Below are positions 1 to 8,345 of a stretch of DNA of 64,000 bases, piece after piece (position 1 is the stretch's first letter; every line of letters starts with the position of its first letter). This DNA is from Methylobacterium sp. 2A (lineage in GTDB: Bacteria > Pseudomonadota > Alphaproteobacteria > Rhizobiales > Beijerinckiaceae): NCBI RefSeq assembly GCF_009806555.1, contig NZ_VUOK01000019.1, positions 1-64,000 on the forward strand, read 5' to 3'. Below the pieces are notes generated by a model. It saw nothing but the letters and a program-made list of their open reading frames with translations. It ran no database searches and was not told the origin of the DNA. A program made the translations under genes and the position numbers.

Positions 1-294
1 CCCACCAGCCTACCCGCCACGCCCGCTTCGTCACCTCACACCCTCGACAACCCGTCAAAATTGGCCAAAGTCGAGCTTAGTCACCGTCCGGTGCGAAGCA
101 GATCAAAGCGGGTCCGCGGGAACTCTGCGGTGGCTCGACCGACAAACATCGCGCGCAGCAGCCGACGCACTCGCTGCCCCTAGAAATCGCGGTCAACGAC
201 ATCAAGGATTTGATGAGGAACGCGTCGACAAACTTCGGCTACCAGCACATGATTTGTGCGCGCGCCGGACGTTCGTCGGCAGGCGCGGGTATCG
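1..294. other. No recognisable gene
   Basis: This stretch before the first IS terminus holds no open frame that resembles a protein family on either strand. The only feature I can support is one copy of a 30-bp sequence that recurs at 41.9 kb. Confidence 0.5.
254..283. repeat. 30-bp repeat, copy 1
   Basis: This 30-bp stretch, beginning ttgtgcgcgcgccggacg, is identical to 41911-41940 in the same orientation. It sits 11 bp outside the outer IS3-type terminus at 295. The other copy is fused directly to a truncated transposase. It is probably a shared scrap of some third mobile element; I cannot name its source. Confidence 0.8.
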
Positions 295-318
295 GGATTG
301 CCCCGGATTGGTGGACGA

Positions 319-588
319 TCAGGGGACTTGGCTGAGCCGGGGTTCTTTAGCTGGTTCTGACCCGGCGTCCTGTTCGTAGACGGCGGGCGAGCGGTATCCG
401 AGCGCCGAGTGACGGCGCAGCGGGTTGTGGAAGGCCTCGATGTAGCTGAAGATCGCCATGCGCGCCTCCGCCTGCGAGCGGAAGCGGCGGCGGGCCAGTA
501 GTTCGCATTCGAGGGTCGAGAAGAAGCTCTCGACCAGGGCGTTGTCGTAGGCCTCACCGACCAAGCCCATCGCAGGGTTCTGCCCCAT
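319..588 (-). pseudogene. IS3-family transposase orfB, C-terminal fragment
   Basis: The frame encodes the end of an IS3-type integrase-core (rve) transposase. It contains GLVGEAYDNALVESFFSTLE, which supplies the final catalytic Glu, and the usual tail HNPLRRHSALGYRSPAVYE. The rest of the protein lies at 1974-2674, on the far side of the nested IS4-family element. The apparent first residues before the AMGLVG motif come from the IS4 junction and do not belong to the original protein. Confidence 0.9.
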
Positions 589-1973
589 AGGCGCTAAGAT
601 AGTCGTTTTCTGTTGTAATGGATGGCCTGTCGTCGCTTACGTTTTGGGTTGGCGATGCGCGCGTGCAGATCGGCGGAGGCTGTCGTGAGCTGGCACAGGC
701 CGATGGCTGGCGCGATCGCCGATCGGATAGCCTCCAGCGCCAGCCGTAGACCCGCCACAGCGACGGGCTCGCGCCCGCCGCCTCAAGCGCCGGGGGAAAA
801 ACGTCCAGGACATCCCGGCTCAGATCTTCGGTCAGCAGGGCGACCACCAGCAGCCCGTAGAGCCAGCAACGGGTCCCGGCCTCGGTCCGGGTCCGGATCT
901 CGTCGACCCGGATCAGGGATTTCAGCCGCTTGAACGCCCGTTCGATCTGCCAGCGCAGGCGATAGACCGCCAGCACCTCGGGGTCGGGGAAGGCCTCGGC
1001 CGGCAGCGTGGTCGCCAGGATGATCCACTCCGCCGCGATCAGGCTGCGCGGATCGAGCGCATGCTGGCGGCGGCTGGTGTTGCGGCGCAGCGCCTTGGGG
1101 GCGGCCGCGATGGCCTCCGGCGTCTTGCGCTGCGCGATCAGGCGGATCGGGATCGGAGCCTGCCCTCGGCCGGGATCGGCCTGGACCACGACGGCGCGGA
1201 TGGTGCCCGCCTCGGGGGGCGGATCCTGCGTCAGCCAAGCGATGAGGTCGAACGCGTCGCCGGCCGGCGTGGTCAGGCGGACCGACGACCAGCGCATCCG
1301 GACGATGAAGTCGCACCCCGCGTCGCCCTCCATGTCGCCCTCCTGCGCACCAGCCTCCCGCAGGAAGCGCTGCCAGGCTCGGGCGGCGGCATAGCCGCGG
1401 TCGGCGATGCGGATCTCACCCGCGGCCGGCTGCGCGCGGTCCAGGCTCTCCCCGCCGTGCCGGTCGGTGACCTGCAGGCTCGTGAACCGGCCCAGGGCCA
1501 GATCGAACACGCCGTGGATCCGCCAGTCGGTGCCGGAACTGGCCGGCCCGCTCAGGCTGGTGCTGTCGGCCACGCGCAGGACCCGGCCGTGCCAGCACGG
1601 CACCGGGCCGATCCGGCGCAGGAGCTGCTGGCTCAGGGCCTCGAGGAACGGCCCGGTCCGGTGCAGGCGCTGGCTCAGCGCCTCGTCGGTCAGCGCAGCG
1701 ATGCCGTGCGCGCCGGCCCAGGCGGCCACGTGCTGCATTGAGGGGCCGCACGCCCAGGCCAGGGCCAAGCGCAGCAGATCGGTGCCGGAGCGGATCCCCC
1801 GCGGGCGCTGGAACGCCTTGGTCTGCCGGGCCAGGGCCTCGATGTCGAGGTCGGGCGGCAGGCGCGCGAGCAGGTCGGGGAACGCATCGGAGCGATGGGA
1901 AGCGGCGACCAGCATCGCACCGGTGAGTCACAACCCACACCCACCTGTCCAGGCTAACTTAGTGCTTATGGGG
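583..1973 (-). mobile_element. IS4-family element nested in the IS3 element
   Basis: The termini are imperfect inverted repeats. The left end reads ccccataggcgctaagatag (583-602). The right end (1954-1973) gives ccccataagcactaagttag in reverse complement. The insertion splits the IS3 orfB at the codons following Gly-Val-Arg-Pro. The flanking sequences (gggtgtgcgcccc on one side, gggcagaaccct on the other, minus-strand sense) are only loosely alike, so I cannot claim a clean target duplication. The inner transposase is frameshifted near its 3' end. Confidence 0.8.
594..1915 (-). pseudogene. IS4-family transposase, frameshifted near the C-terminus
   Basis: This DDE transposase has the first Asp in RVADSTSLSG, the second in IRIADRGYA, and the complete IS4 signature Y-(2)-R-(3)-E-(6)-K in YRLRWQIERAFKRLK. 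The main frame runs unbroken from 1915 to about 750. It then continues out of frame through serine- and arginine-rich sequence into the IS3 remnant, ending at 554. In a neighbouring frame of the same strand the expected tail appears (LRLALEAIRSAI, then SADLHARIANPKRKRRQ) and stops at 594, right inside the terminal repeat. So an indel of one or two bases near 745-755 has swapped the C-terminal 50 residues. Since the catalytic triad is upstream, residual activity cannot be excluded. Confidence 0.85.
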
Positions 1974-2674
1974 GCGCACACCCGCCTCCCGGCAGTGGTT
2001 CCCGAGGGCCAGCGACGTGTACTGCAAGCCTTGGTCTGAGTGATGGATCACGTCGCGCGGCTTGCGCTGCGTGACGGCCATCTCCAGGGCGTCCAGCACC
2101 AATTCCGCGCGCAGCTGGTTGGCCATCGCCCATCCCACGAGCCGCCGGCTGAAGGCGTCGAATACGACGGCGAGATAGAGGAAGCCGGCCGCCGTCGGTA
2201 CGTAGGTGATGTCCGCGACCCAGAGCCGGTTCGGCGCCTCGGTCGCGAAGTCACGATCGACGAGGTCAGGGGCGGGCCGCGCCTCCGGATCGCGCCGGGT
2301 CGTGATGGGGCCGCCGCGCCGATGGCTGGCCCCAACGAGGCCAGCCGCGCGCATCAGACGGGCGACGCGCTTTCGAGAATGCCGCCCCCCTGCTCGTGCA
2401 GGTCGGCGCGGACGCGCGGCGCGCCGTAGGTCTCATGCGAGCCGAGATGCACGGTGCGGATGCGCTTCAACAGCGCGGCGTCCGCCAGCACCCGCGCCGA
2501 GGGTTCCCGGCTGGCCCAAGCTGAGTCGCCAGCCTTCGACACGCCGAGCACACGGGCCATGGCAGCGATCGGGAAGTCGGCCTGGTTCGCGCTCATGAAC
2601 CGGAAGACCCTGACGGCAGGACCCCGGTCTCCCGCGCGAACCAGACCGTCGCGCGAGATAGGATATTGCTGCAC
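1974..2674 (-). pseudogene. IS3-family transposase orfB, N-terminal and central part
   Basis: The first segment (2674 to about 2380) encodes the HTH_21-type region, with VFRFMSANQADFPIAAMARV and HETYGAPRVRADLHEQGGG. The second (about 2380 to 1974) encodes the start of the integrase core, with NRLWVADITYVPT (first catalytic Asp) and VIHHSDQGLQYTS (second Asp). The two segments are in different frames; a shift near 2375-2390 would restore HSRKRVARLMRAAGLVG. The gene then breaks off after Gly-Val-Arg-Pro at the nested IS4 element. It is non-functional as it stands. Confidence 0.9.
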
Positions 2675-2948
2675 TGACCTTCGGTTCGCGCTCCAGCTTC
2701 AGCTGCCGGTTCTCACGCCTCAGCCGGACGAGTTCCGCGCGCTCGGTCGCCGTCAGATCGGGATGGACCGCTGGCGACTTGGCCTCTCGATGGCCCTCAC
2801 CGCGGTCAGCCTCCGCGACCCAGTTCTGGATGGTCTGGCGCGAGGGCTCGAACTCGCGGGCCAAATCAGTCGGATCGCGCCCGGTGCGGACCAGATCGAC
2901 CATCTGCCGATGGAACTCGGCCGGGTATGCGGGGCGGGTCTTGGGCAT
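2660..2948 (-). pseudogene. IS3-family orfA remnant
   Basis: This is a helix-turn-helix protein typical of IS3 orfA: it starts MPKTRPAYPAEFHRQMVDLV, has a recognition-helix region PSRQTIQNWVAEAD, and a leucine-zipper-like stretch ELVRLRRENRQLKLERE. The normal ending is replaced by KVSAAISYLARR and the frame then runs on out of phase into orfB. In intact relatives orfA and orfB are joined by programmed -1 frameshifting; here additional lesions in orfB make the element inactive. Confidence 0.8.
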
Positions 2949-3083
2949 CGGACAAACACCTCACGCGAAAGCGTTCTCGGTGTCCACCCAACTGGGGCAA
3001 TCCTAATCCCCACTCGATCCATCTAGCCTTCGTCGGCAACGTCCGTGATGTGGTCGGCCTGTCCCTAGCGCCGCCGTATCTAG

Positions 3084-4552
3084 GAGCCTGTCCGAGTAAT
3101 GGGGCTTGCAGCCGGGATTGAGATTGCGAGACCGGAGCCGCTGAGGGCTGATCAGCTGGCTCAGCGGTCGGCCTGTGCCAGCTTGAGGAGGTTGTGAGCG
3201 GTGCAGATTATCGCCCACTCGCTCCGGACCTGATCGAGGCCGCGGAGCAGGAACTGTCGGAAGCCTCGGGCCTGCTTGATCTGCCCGAACACCGGCTCGA
3301 CCACCTGCTTCCTGAGGCGATAGCGGCTGCGGCGGCCAGCTCGTTTCAGGCGGGCGGCCATCGCGCTCATCAAGGGCATCCTGGTCAGCCTCCGGCGGCC
3401 GGCCGCGTTCGCCTCGCCGTGTCGCGCCCGGCCCGGAGCAAGGTAGCCCGTGATGCCTCGCTCCTGCAGCGCGGCGAGGTTCGCCTCGTTGGCAAAGCCG
3501 GCATCGCCCGAGACCTCCCGCGGCTTCTCGCCCGAGATGAGCCCGGACCCCGTCCACAAGCGGCACAAGCGCGCGGTAGTCGGTCGCGTTGGTCACGAGG
3601 CGGTGCGCGACGATCACCTGATGGGCTGCGTCGACCGCGATCTGGCCGTTGTATCCCTGCACGAAGCCGTCACGCGTGGGCAGGATCCGGCTGTCCGGGT
3701 CGGTGAAGTTGCGCTGCGCCCGGTCGGGCGGACCGCCATCCTCGCCGCGCAGTGGCCGCCCCTGCCAACGCATGCCCGACGAGGCGCCCGGCCCGCTCTC
3801 GTCCTCGGGATCGGGCGGATCAGCCGCCTCCGCCTCAAGCGCGGCCTTGGCGGCGCGGATCGCTTCCAGCCGCCGCTGCTTGTCGGCCATCCAGTCCGGC
3901 GTCTCGTCGCCGCGCCGGTCCACGCCATGAGTCCGATCCTCGGCCGCGTCAGCCTCGTGCGCGCGGTCCAACCAGGCTTGGACCTCAGCGGTCAGGGCCG
4001 GCTCGGCCGTCTTCATCCGCCCATAGCTCATCGCTTTGTGGCGGGAGGCGTTCGCCTTCAGCTTGGTCCCGTCCACCGCCACGTGGGCAAACGCGACCTG
4101 ACCGGCCGCCCGACACAGGCGCAGCACCTGCACGAACAGATCCGACAGGGCCACGAGGTGGCGCTTGCGGAAGTCGGCGATGGTGCGGAAGTCCGGACGG
4201 TTCAGGCCGGTGACGGCCATGACATCGACCCGCTCCTCACAGGCCCGGGCGAGTTGGCGCGAGGAGTACAGGCCGCGGCTGTAGCCGTAGAGCAGGAGCG
4301 CCACCATCATGCCCGGATGGTAGGGCGGGTATCCGCGCTCCTCTTTGTAGGTGTCGAGAATGGCCGAGAGGTCGAGCGCCTCCCGCACCGTGTCGCGGAC
4401 GAAGTGCGCCATGTGCCCGGGCGGCACGAACTCGTGCAGCGAGGACGGCAGCAGCCAGCCCTGATCAACATCCCACGCGCGAAACACCTTGGCCATGAGC
4501 CGAGTGAATCACCCCGCAGCCTCGCCGTCGAGACACTTACTCGGACAGGCTC
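3084..4552 (-). mobile_element. IS1182-family element with CTAG target duplication
   Basis: The element has perfect 16-bp terminal inverted repeats. The left end is gagcctgtccgagtaa (3084-3099) and the right end is its exact complement (4537-4552). Both ends are followed by CTAG (3080-3083 and 4553-4556). CTAG is itself a palindrome, so it can be read as a duplicated 4-bp target or as an extension of the repeat. The single transposase gene inside is split by a frameshift. Intact, matching ends with a damaged gene point to a fairly recent arrival. Confidence 0.9.
3161..4496 (-). pseudogene. IS1182-family transposase, frameshifted
   Basis: The N-terminal part begins MAKVFRAWDVDQGWLLPSSL at 4496 and carries the DUF772-like domain (YPPYHPGMMVALLLYGYSRG) and the first catalytic Asp in HVAVDGTKLKANASRHK. 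The central region RDGFVQGYNGQIAVDAAHQV follows. Near 3525-3545 the coding sequence switches frame and continues as GDAGFANEANLAALQERGI and VEPVFGQIKQARGFRQFLLR to a stop at 3161. Read as one frame from 4496 the second half is meaningless. A single base indel in the segment encoding AHLGREAAGG explains this. The family is not known for programmed frameshifting, so I treat it as a pseudogene. Confidence 0.85.
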
Positions 4553-4622
4553 CTAGGCGTGGTGGTGTGCGTGAACAATCCTTTCACAAGCTCGGGATGA
4601 GGAGCCCAAGATCTCGGTGCTG

Positions 4623-5621
4623 CTACACCACGTGGCAGGCGACGTGATGCCCCGGACCAATTAGGCGCAGCTGTGGAGTTTCCGTCAGGCAACGCGGCAT
4701 CGCCTGGCGACAGCGCGCTTTGAACCTACACCCATCACCCGAGGCCGAAGTGCGGTGCAGATCCCACGCCCCGTCGGCCGGGGGCGGTGAGGCCGTTCCA
4801 CTCCGCTGGCGCCCGAGAGAGGGGGAGGAGGCAAACAGCAGGCGTGTGTAGGGATGCGTGGGCGACAGCCAGAACGTGCGGCGCTCGGCGGTCTCGACGA
4901 TCCGGCCGCCATACATGACCGACACCCGGTCCGACATGTGCTCGACCACCGACAGATCATGGCTGATGAACAGCAGGGCGATGCCGCGGCGATCCTGCAG
5001 ATCGGCGAGCAGGTTCAGGATCTGGGCCTGCACCGAGACGTCGAGAGCCGAAACCGGCTCGTCGCACAGGATCAGCTCCGGCTCCACCGCCAGAGCGCGG
5101 GCGATGCCGATGCGCTGGCGCTGCCCTCCGGAGAAGGCGCGGGGATAGCGTGCGGCGGCCTCGGGCGGCAGCCCGACATCGCCGAGGATTCGCGCGACCC
5201 GGCTCGGCCGATCGGCCGCGGAACCGATCCCGTGGGTCTGCAGCGCCTCGGCGATCGACCGGCCGACGAGCCAGCGTGGATCCAGCGCTGCACCGTTATC
5301 CTGGAATACCATCTGGAGCCGATGCCGCTCGCGCCGGATCGCGCGCCGCGACATCCGGGTCAGGTCCACTCCGTTCAAATGGATCGAGCCCCGGCTCGGC
5401 GCGATCAGGCCCATGATGGCGCGGCTCAGGGTGGACTTCCCGCAGCCCGATTCACCGACGAGGCCGTGGGTCTCCCCGGAATGGATCGTTAGCGTCACGC
5501 CATCGACGGCGCGCACGGTGCCCTGAGTGCTCGCGAAGTCGACTGCGAGGTCGGTCACCGCGAGCAGCGGGACCGCCGCGGCGTCAGGGGACGGACCGAG
5601 CCGGTTCCGGCTGTTGGACAT
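4623..5621 (-). CDS. Oligopeptide/dipeptide ABC transporter ATPase, DppF/OppF type
   Basis: This is a cytoplasmic ATP-hydrolysing subunit of a peptide-type importer (about 332 aa). It has Walker A GESGCGKST, Q-loop MVFQDN, signature FSGGQRQRIGIARAL, Walker B LILCDEPVSALD and H-loop FISHDLSVVEH. The C-terminal oligopeptide-transporter extension HPYTRLL and the Cys-containing end (CRFKARCRQAMPRC) match the OppF/DppF class. I place the start at the ATG beginning MSNSRNRLG, which overlaps the end of the partner ATPase gene by 38 bp. A longer in-frame extension upstream lies entirely within the partner gene and looks like shadow. With the partner gene it forms a two-gene minus-strand unit. The binding protein and permeases it presumably serves lie on the plus strand at 11.6-16.8 kb. 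Confidence 0.9.
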   Translation of the reverse strand: MSNSRNRLGPSPDAAAVPLLAVTDLAVDFASTQGTVRAVDGVTLTIHSGETHGLVGESGCGKSTLSRAIMGLIAPSRGSIHLNGVDLTRMSRRAIRRERHRLQMVFQDNGAALDPRWLVGRSIAEALQTHGIGSAADRPSRVARILGDVGLPPEAAARYPRAFSGGQRQRIGIARALAVEPELILCDEPVSALDVSVQAQILNLLADLQDRRGIALLFISHDLSVVEHMSDRVSVMYGGRIVETAERRTFWLSPTHPYTRLLFASSPSLGRQRSGTASPPPADGAWDLHRTSASGDGCRFKARCRQAMPRCLTETPQLRLIGPGHHVACHVV

Positions 5622-6633
5622 GGAGCGTCTTCCAATGGTGACAGGCGACGCGCCCGGCCGCCTTGCCGGTGCGATCGACCGGATCGGGAACCGGAGGGAG
5701 GTCGTGGCAGAGGCCCGTCGCGTGCGGACAGCGCGGCCCGAAACTGCAACCCGGTCCGAGGCCGCCGGGGGCCGGCACCTGGCCGGGGATCTCAGCCAGA
5801 CGTCGCGGACCACTTCCGCCAGAGGGCCGGGCCGCTACGAGTCCGCGCGTGTAGGGGTGGAGAGGGGCGGCAAACAGCGCCTCCACCGACCGGCTCTCGA
5901 CCGCGTGGCCGGCATACATGACCAGGATCCGGTCGGCGTACCGGCGGACCAGTTCGAGGTCGTGGCTGATCAGGAGCACCGCCAGGCCGGTCTCCCGACG
6001 CAGATCGTCGATCAAGCCGAGTATCTCGGCCTGCACCGTCGCGTCGAGGGCCGTGGTCGGTTCGTCGGCGATCAGGAGGGCCGGCGAGCAGGCCAGCGCC
6101 ATCGCGATCACGACCCGCTGCCGCATGCCACCCGAGAGCTGGTGCGGATATCCGGCAAAGACGCGTTCGGGGTCTGGGATTCGCACCTGCGCGAGCAGGG
6201 CGAGAGCCCTGGCCCGGGCCTCCGATCGCGTCACGCGTTCGTGGGCGCGCAGGGTTTCGACGATCTGTGCGCCGATCCTCAGGACGGGATTGAGGGCCGT
6301 CATCGACTCCTGGAAGATCATGGCGGCCCGGCCGCCGCGCAGGCGCCTCAGGGCTTCGCCGCGCAACCGCAGGACATTGCGGCCCTCGAGGCCGACGCGC
6401 CCCTCCGCCCGGATGCCTTGCGGCAAGAGGCCGATCAGCGAAAAGGCCGTCAACGACTTGCCGCAGCCCGATTCCCCGACGATCGCCAGCGTCTCCCCCG
6501 CGGCGAGCGAGAACTCGAGGGCGTGCACCGTGCGGATGTCCCGGCCCCCGTCCCGAATCCAGATCGACAGGCCTTCCACCGCGAGGATCGGCGGCGCATC
6601 GCAGCGGCGTGAAGGTTCAAGCTCAATCGGCAT
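5584..6633 (-). CDS. Oligopeptide/dipeptide ABC transporter ATPase, DppD/OppD type
   Basis: This is the 349-aa partner ATPase. It shows Walker A GESGCGKSLTAFSLIGLLPQ, the MIFQESMTALNPVLRIG Q-loop region typical of OppD, signature QLSGGMRQRVVIAMAL, Walker B LLIADEPTTALD and H-loop ISHDLELV. The C-terminal Cys-rich peptide-transporter motif is present as CSFGPRCPHATGLC. It starts at 6633 and is divergent from the decarboxylase gene across a 278-bp spacer. Together with the downstream ATPase it would form the heterodimeric motor of a peptide-type importer; the remaining subunits are encoded divergently, which is unusual for these normally five-gene operons. Confidence 0.92.
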   Translation of the reverse strand: MPIELEPSRRCDAPPILAVEGLSIWIRDGGRDIRTVHALEFSLAAGETLAIVGESGCGKSLTAFSLIGLLPQGIRAEGRVGLEGRNVLRLRGEALRRLRGGRAAMIFQESMTALNPVLRIGAQIVETLRAHERVTRSEARARALALLAQVRIPDPERVFAGYPHQLSGGMRQRVVIAMALACSPALLIADEPTTALDATVQAEILGLIDDLRRETGLAVLLISHDLELVRRYADRILVMYAGHAVESRSVEALFAAPLHPYTRGLVAARPSGGSGPRRLAEIPGQVPAPGGLGPGCSFGPRCPHATGLCHDLPPVPDPVDRTGKAAGRVACHHWKTLHVQQPEPARSVP

Positions 6634-6911
6634 GCGATCCTGGAATAAACATCATGGCGACCGGCGGATGTCCGGAAGATAATATTTATCGGCGTCTATG
6701 CTTATGCCGCAGCCCATCGGGCAAGAGGTGTGGCCGATCTCATGATCGAGTCGTGTCATAACCGCATCGAACAAGAATTTGTGCCCAAAATTCGGTTCGT
6801 TTATGAACTTTAATCCTTTAATTTGCGGCAACAAAGTTTGTAATGTTTCGTTGACGAGCCGAAAGATGCCGATCTATACGTTAGATCGTCAAATCGATCG
6901 GAACAGTTCTC
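6634..6911. promoter_or_regulatory. AT-rich divergent spacer between ATPase and decarboxylase genes
   Basis: This spacer is much richer in A and T than its surroundings and separates two divergent transcription units. A sigma-70-like promoter for the plus strand is plausible: ttgacg at 6851-6856 followed, after 17-18 bp, by ctatac/tatacg at 6874-6880, about 30 bp before the start codon. An inverted motif gatcgtcaaatcgatc lies just downstream at about 6885-6900. No regulator gene is adjacent. The promoter assignment is a reading by eye only. Confidence 0.4.
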
Positions 6912-8345
6912 GTGAGTATACAAGCGAAGAGCTTGGCGCGACATGTGCCGAAGGCCTCATTGGCGGACGAGATCGCTCAGGCCCTGAGACGGCAGACGGT
7001 GTCGTTCCACGCGCTGCCGCTCAGCTTCGGTGGATCCCTGCGTGGGTCTGCCCTCAAGGGCGCGTATCAGGAGATCCTGGGGACGCAGTGGCGCGGCGAT
7101 CTGACGGTCGGTGCCCCCTATGTGGATAGTTTCTTCTTCCCGAAGGGCTCGATCGCGCATGCGGAAGCCCGGGCGGCGAGTGTCTTCGGGGCCGATGCGA
7201 CCCTGTTTCTCACCGCGGGGACGACGCTGGCCAACCAGATCGCGGTTGAATCCCTGGCTTCGAACGGGACGCGCGTCCTGATCGACAAGGCGACGCATCA
7301 ATCGATCCATTTCTCGCTCGATCGGCTGCGTGCGCGGGTCGACTACATCGAATCCCGCCTCCTGTGTCTCGATTCCGAGAGGACATCCTTTGCGCTGATC
7401 GATGTGCTGTCCAAGGTCGAGGCGGCCGAGAAGGAGGGCGACCCCTACCGGTTGCTGATCCTCAACGGCCAGTCCTACGACGGGGTGATCTACAATATCT
7501 CGACCATCCTTAGGGCCCTGTCGGAATTCGCTCCGTCGCTCCGCAACATCATCGTGGATGAGGCGTGGGGATCCTGGAGCTATCTCGATCACGAACTCCG
7601 ACAATCGACCGCGATCTACGCGGCCCGGTTGCCGGACCTCGCCGGCCGATACAACATCATCGCCACGCAATCCGCGCATAAATCGTTGAGCGCCCTGCGT
7701 CAGGGCTCCCTGATCCATGCCGTGGGGGATGGCGGCCTCGGCGCACTGGTTCGTGCGGCCCGCTACAAGCATCACACGACATCGCCGAACTTCGCCATCC
7801 TGGCCTCCCTCGATCTGGCGTGCGCGCAGGCCGAGACCGAGGGGGTGCGGCTGGTCGAGCGCGCCATCCGCCTCGCATCCGAACTCCGCGATCGGATCGC
7901 TCACGATCCGCTCCTCGACGCGTACTTCGTAAACGAGACCCCGAGCGTCGAAGGATTGTTTCAAATCGATCCGAGCAAGATATCTCTCAACGTGAGCGCG
8001 CTCACGATCTCGCCGGCAGAGATACGAGATGTCTTGTACAGGGAGTTCGATATCTACATCAATCGGACGACGGTGACGTCGCTGCTGTTGAACTTCCATA
8101 TCGGAATTAACGAGGATGACCTCGACCGTCTGTCCGAAGCCTTGAGGGCAATCCAGAAGCGGTATCAGACGCTTCCCGATCGGAAGCGCTACGCCACCGG
8201 GTTCGTCATCCCCTATCCACCCGGGGTGCCTCTGATGGTGCCGGGCGACGAGATCCGGCCGTCGACCCTGCGGCGGCTGCACGCGCTCCAGGCCTCCGGC
8301 ATCAACCTGTTCACCATGGATCCCTCGGAGCCCCTGCCGCGATGA
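6912..8345 (+). CDS. PLP-dependent Orn/Lys/Arg decarboxylase family protein
   Basis: This 477-aa protein is a fold-type I PLP enzyme of the Orn/Lys/Arg decarboxylase family, of the shorter SpeA/YaaO-like size. Visible features are the GTTLANQIAVESLAS cofactor-binding start, NIIVDEAWGSW carrying the PLP-pyridine Asp near residue 218, and the Schiff-base lysine near residue 256 in SAHKSLSALRQGSLIH. The typical C-terminal domain ends with YPPGVPLMVPGDEI. The expected reaction is removal of CO2 from a basic or related amino acid to give an amine; the true substrate cannot be read from sequence. The start is GTG at 6912, without a strong ribosome site. Its stop overlaps the next start in ATGA, so it is translationally coupled to the adenylating enzyme-transporter fusion. 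It could alternatively act as a non-decarboxylating PLP enzyme. Confidence 0.85.
   Translation: MSIQAKSLARHVPKASLADEIAQALRRQTVSFHALPLSFGGSLRGSALKGAYQEILGTQWRGDLTVGAPYVDSFFFPKGSIAHAEARAASVFGADATLFLTAGTTLANQIAVESLASNGTRVLIDKATHQSIHFSLDRLRARVDYIESRLLCLDSERTSFALIDVLSKVEAAEKEGDPYRLLILNGQSYDGVIYNISTILRALSEFAPSLRNIIVDEAWGSWSYLDHELRQSTAIYAARLPDLAGRYNIIATQSAHKSLSALRQGSLIHAVGDGGLGALVRAARYKHHTTSPNFAILASLDLACAQAETEGVRLVERAIRLASELRDRIAHDPLLDAYFVNETPSVEGLFQIDPSKISLNVSALTISPAEIRDVLYREFDIYINRTTVTSLLLNFHIGINEDDLDRLSEALRAIQKRYQTLPDRKRYATGFVIPYPPGVPLMVPGDEIRPSTLRRLHALQASGINLFTMDPSEPLPR

Larger units (their letters stand above)
295..3003 (-). mobile_element. IS3-family element, degenerate, interrupted by an IS4-family element
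   Basis: The element is bounded by imperfect inverted repeats of about 23 bp. The left end at 295 reads ggattgccccggattggtgg and the right end at 2981-3003 reads, in reverse complement, ggattgccccagttgggtgg. Inside, on the minus strand, lie an orfA remnant (2948 to about 2660) and an orfB split into pieces. orfB carries a frameshift near 2380 and is interrupted by an IS4-family insertion at about 583-1973. No clear target duplication was seen at the outer ends. The copy cannot make an active transposase. Confidence 0.85.

Noticed and set aside
583..1973. Target-site duplication around the IS4-family element
   Set aside because: Flanking 12-13 bp are only about half identical, so a duplication cannot be claimed.
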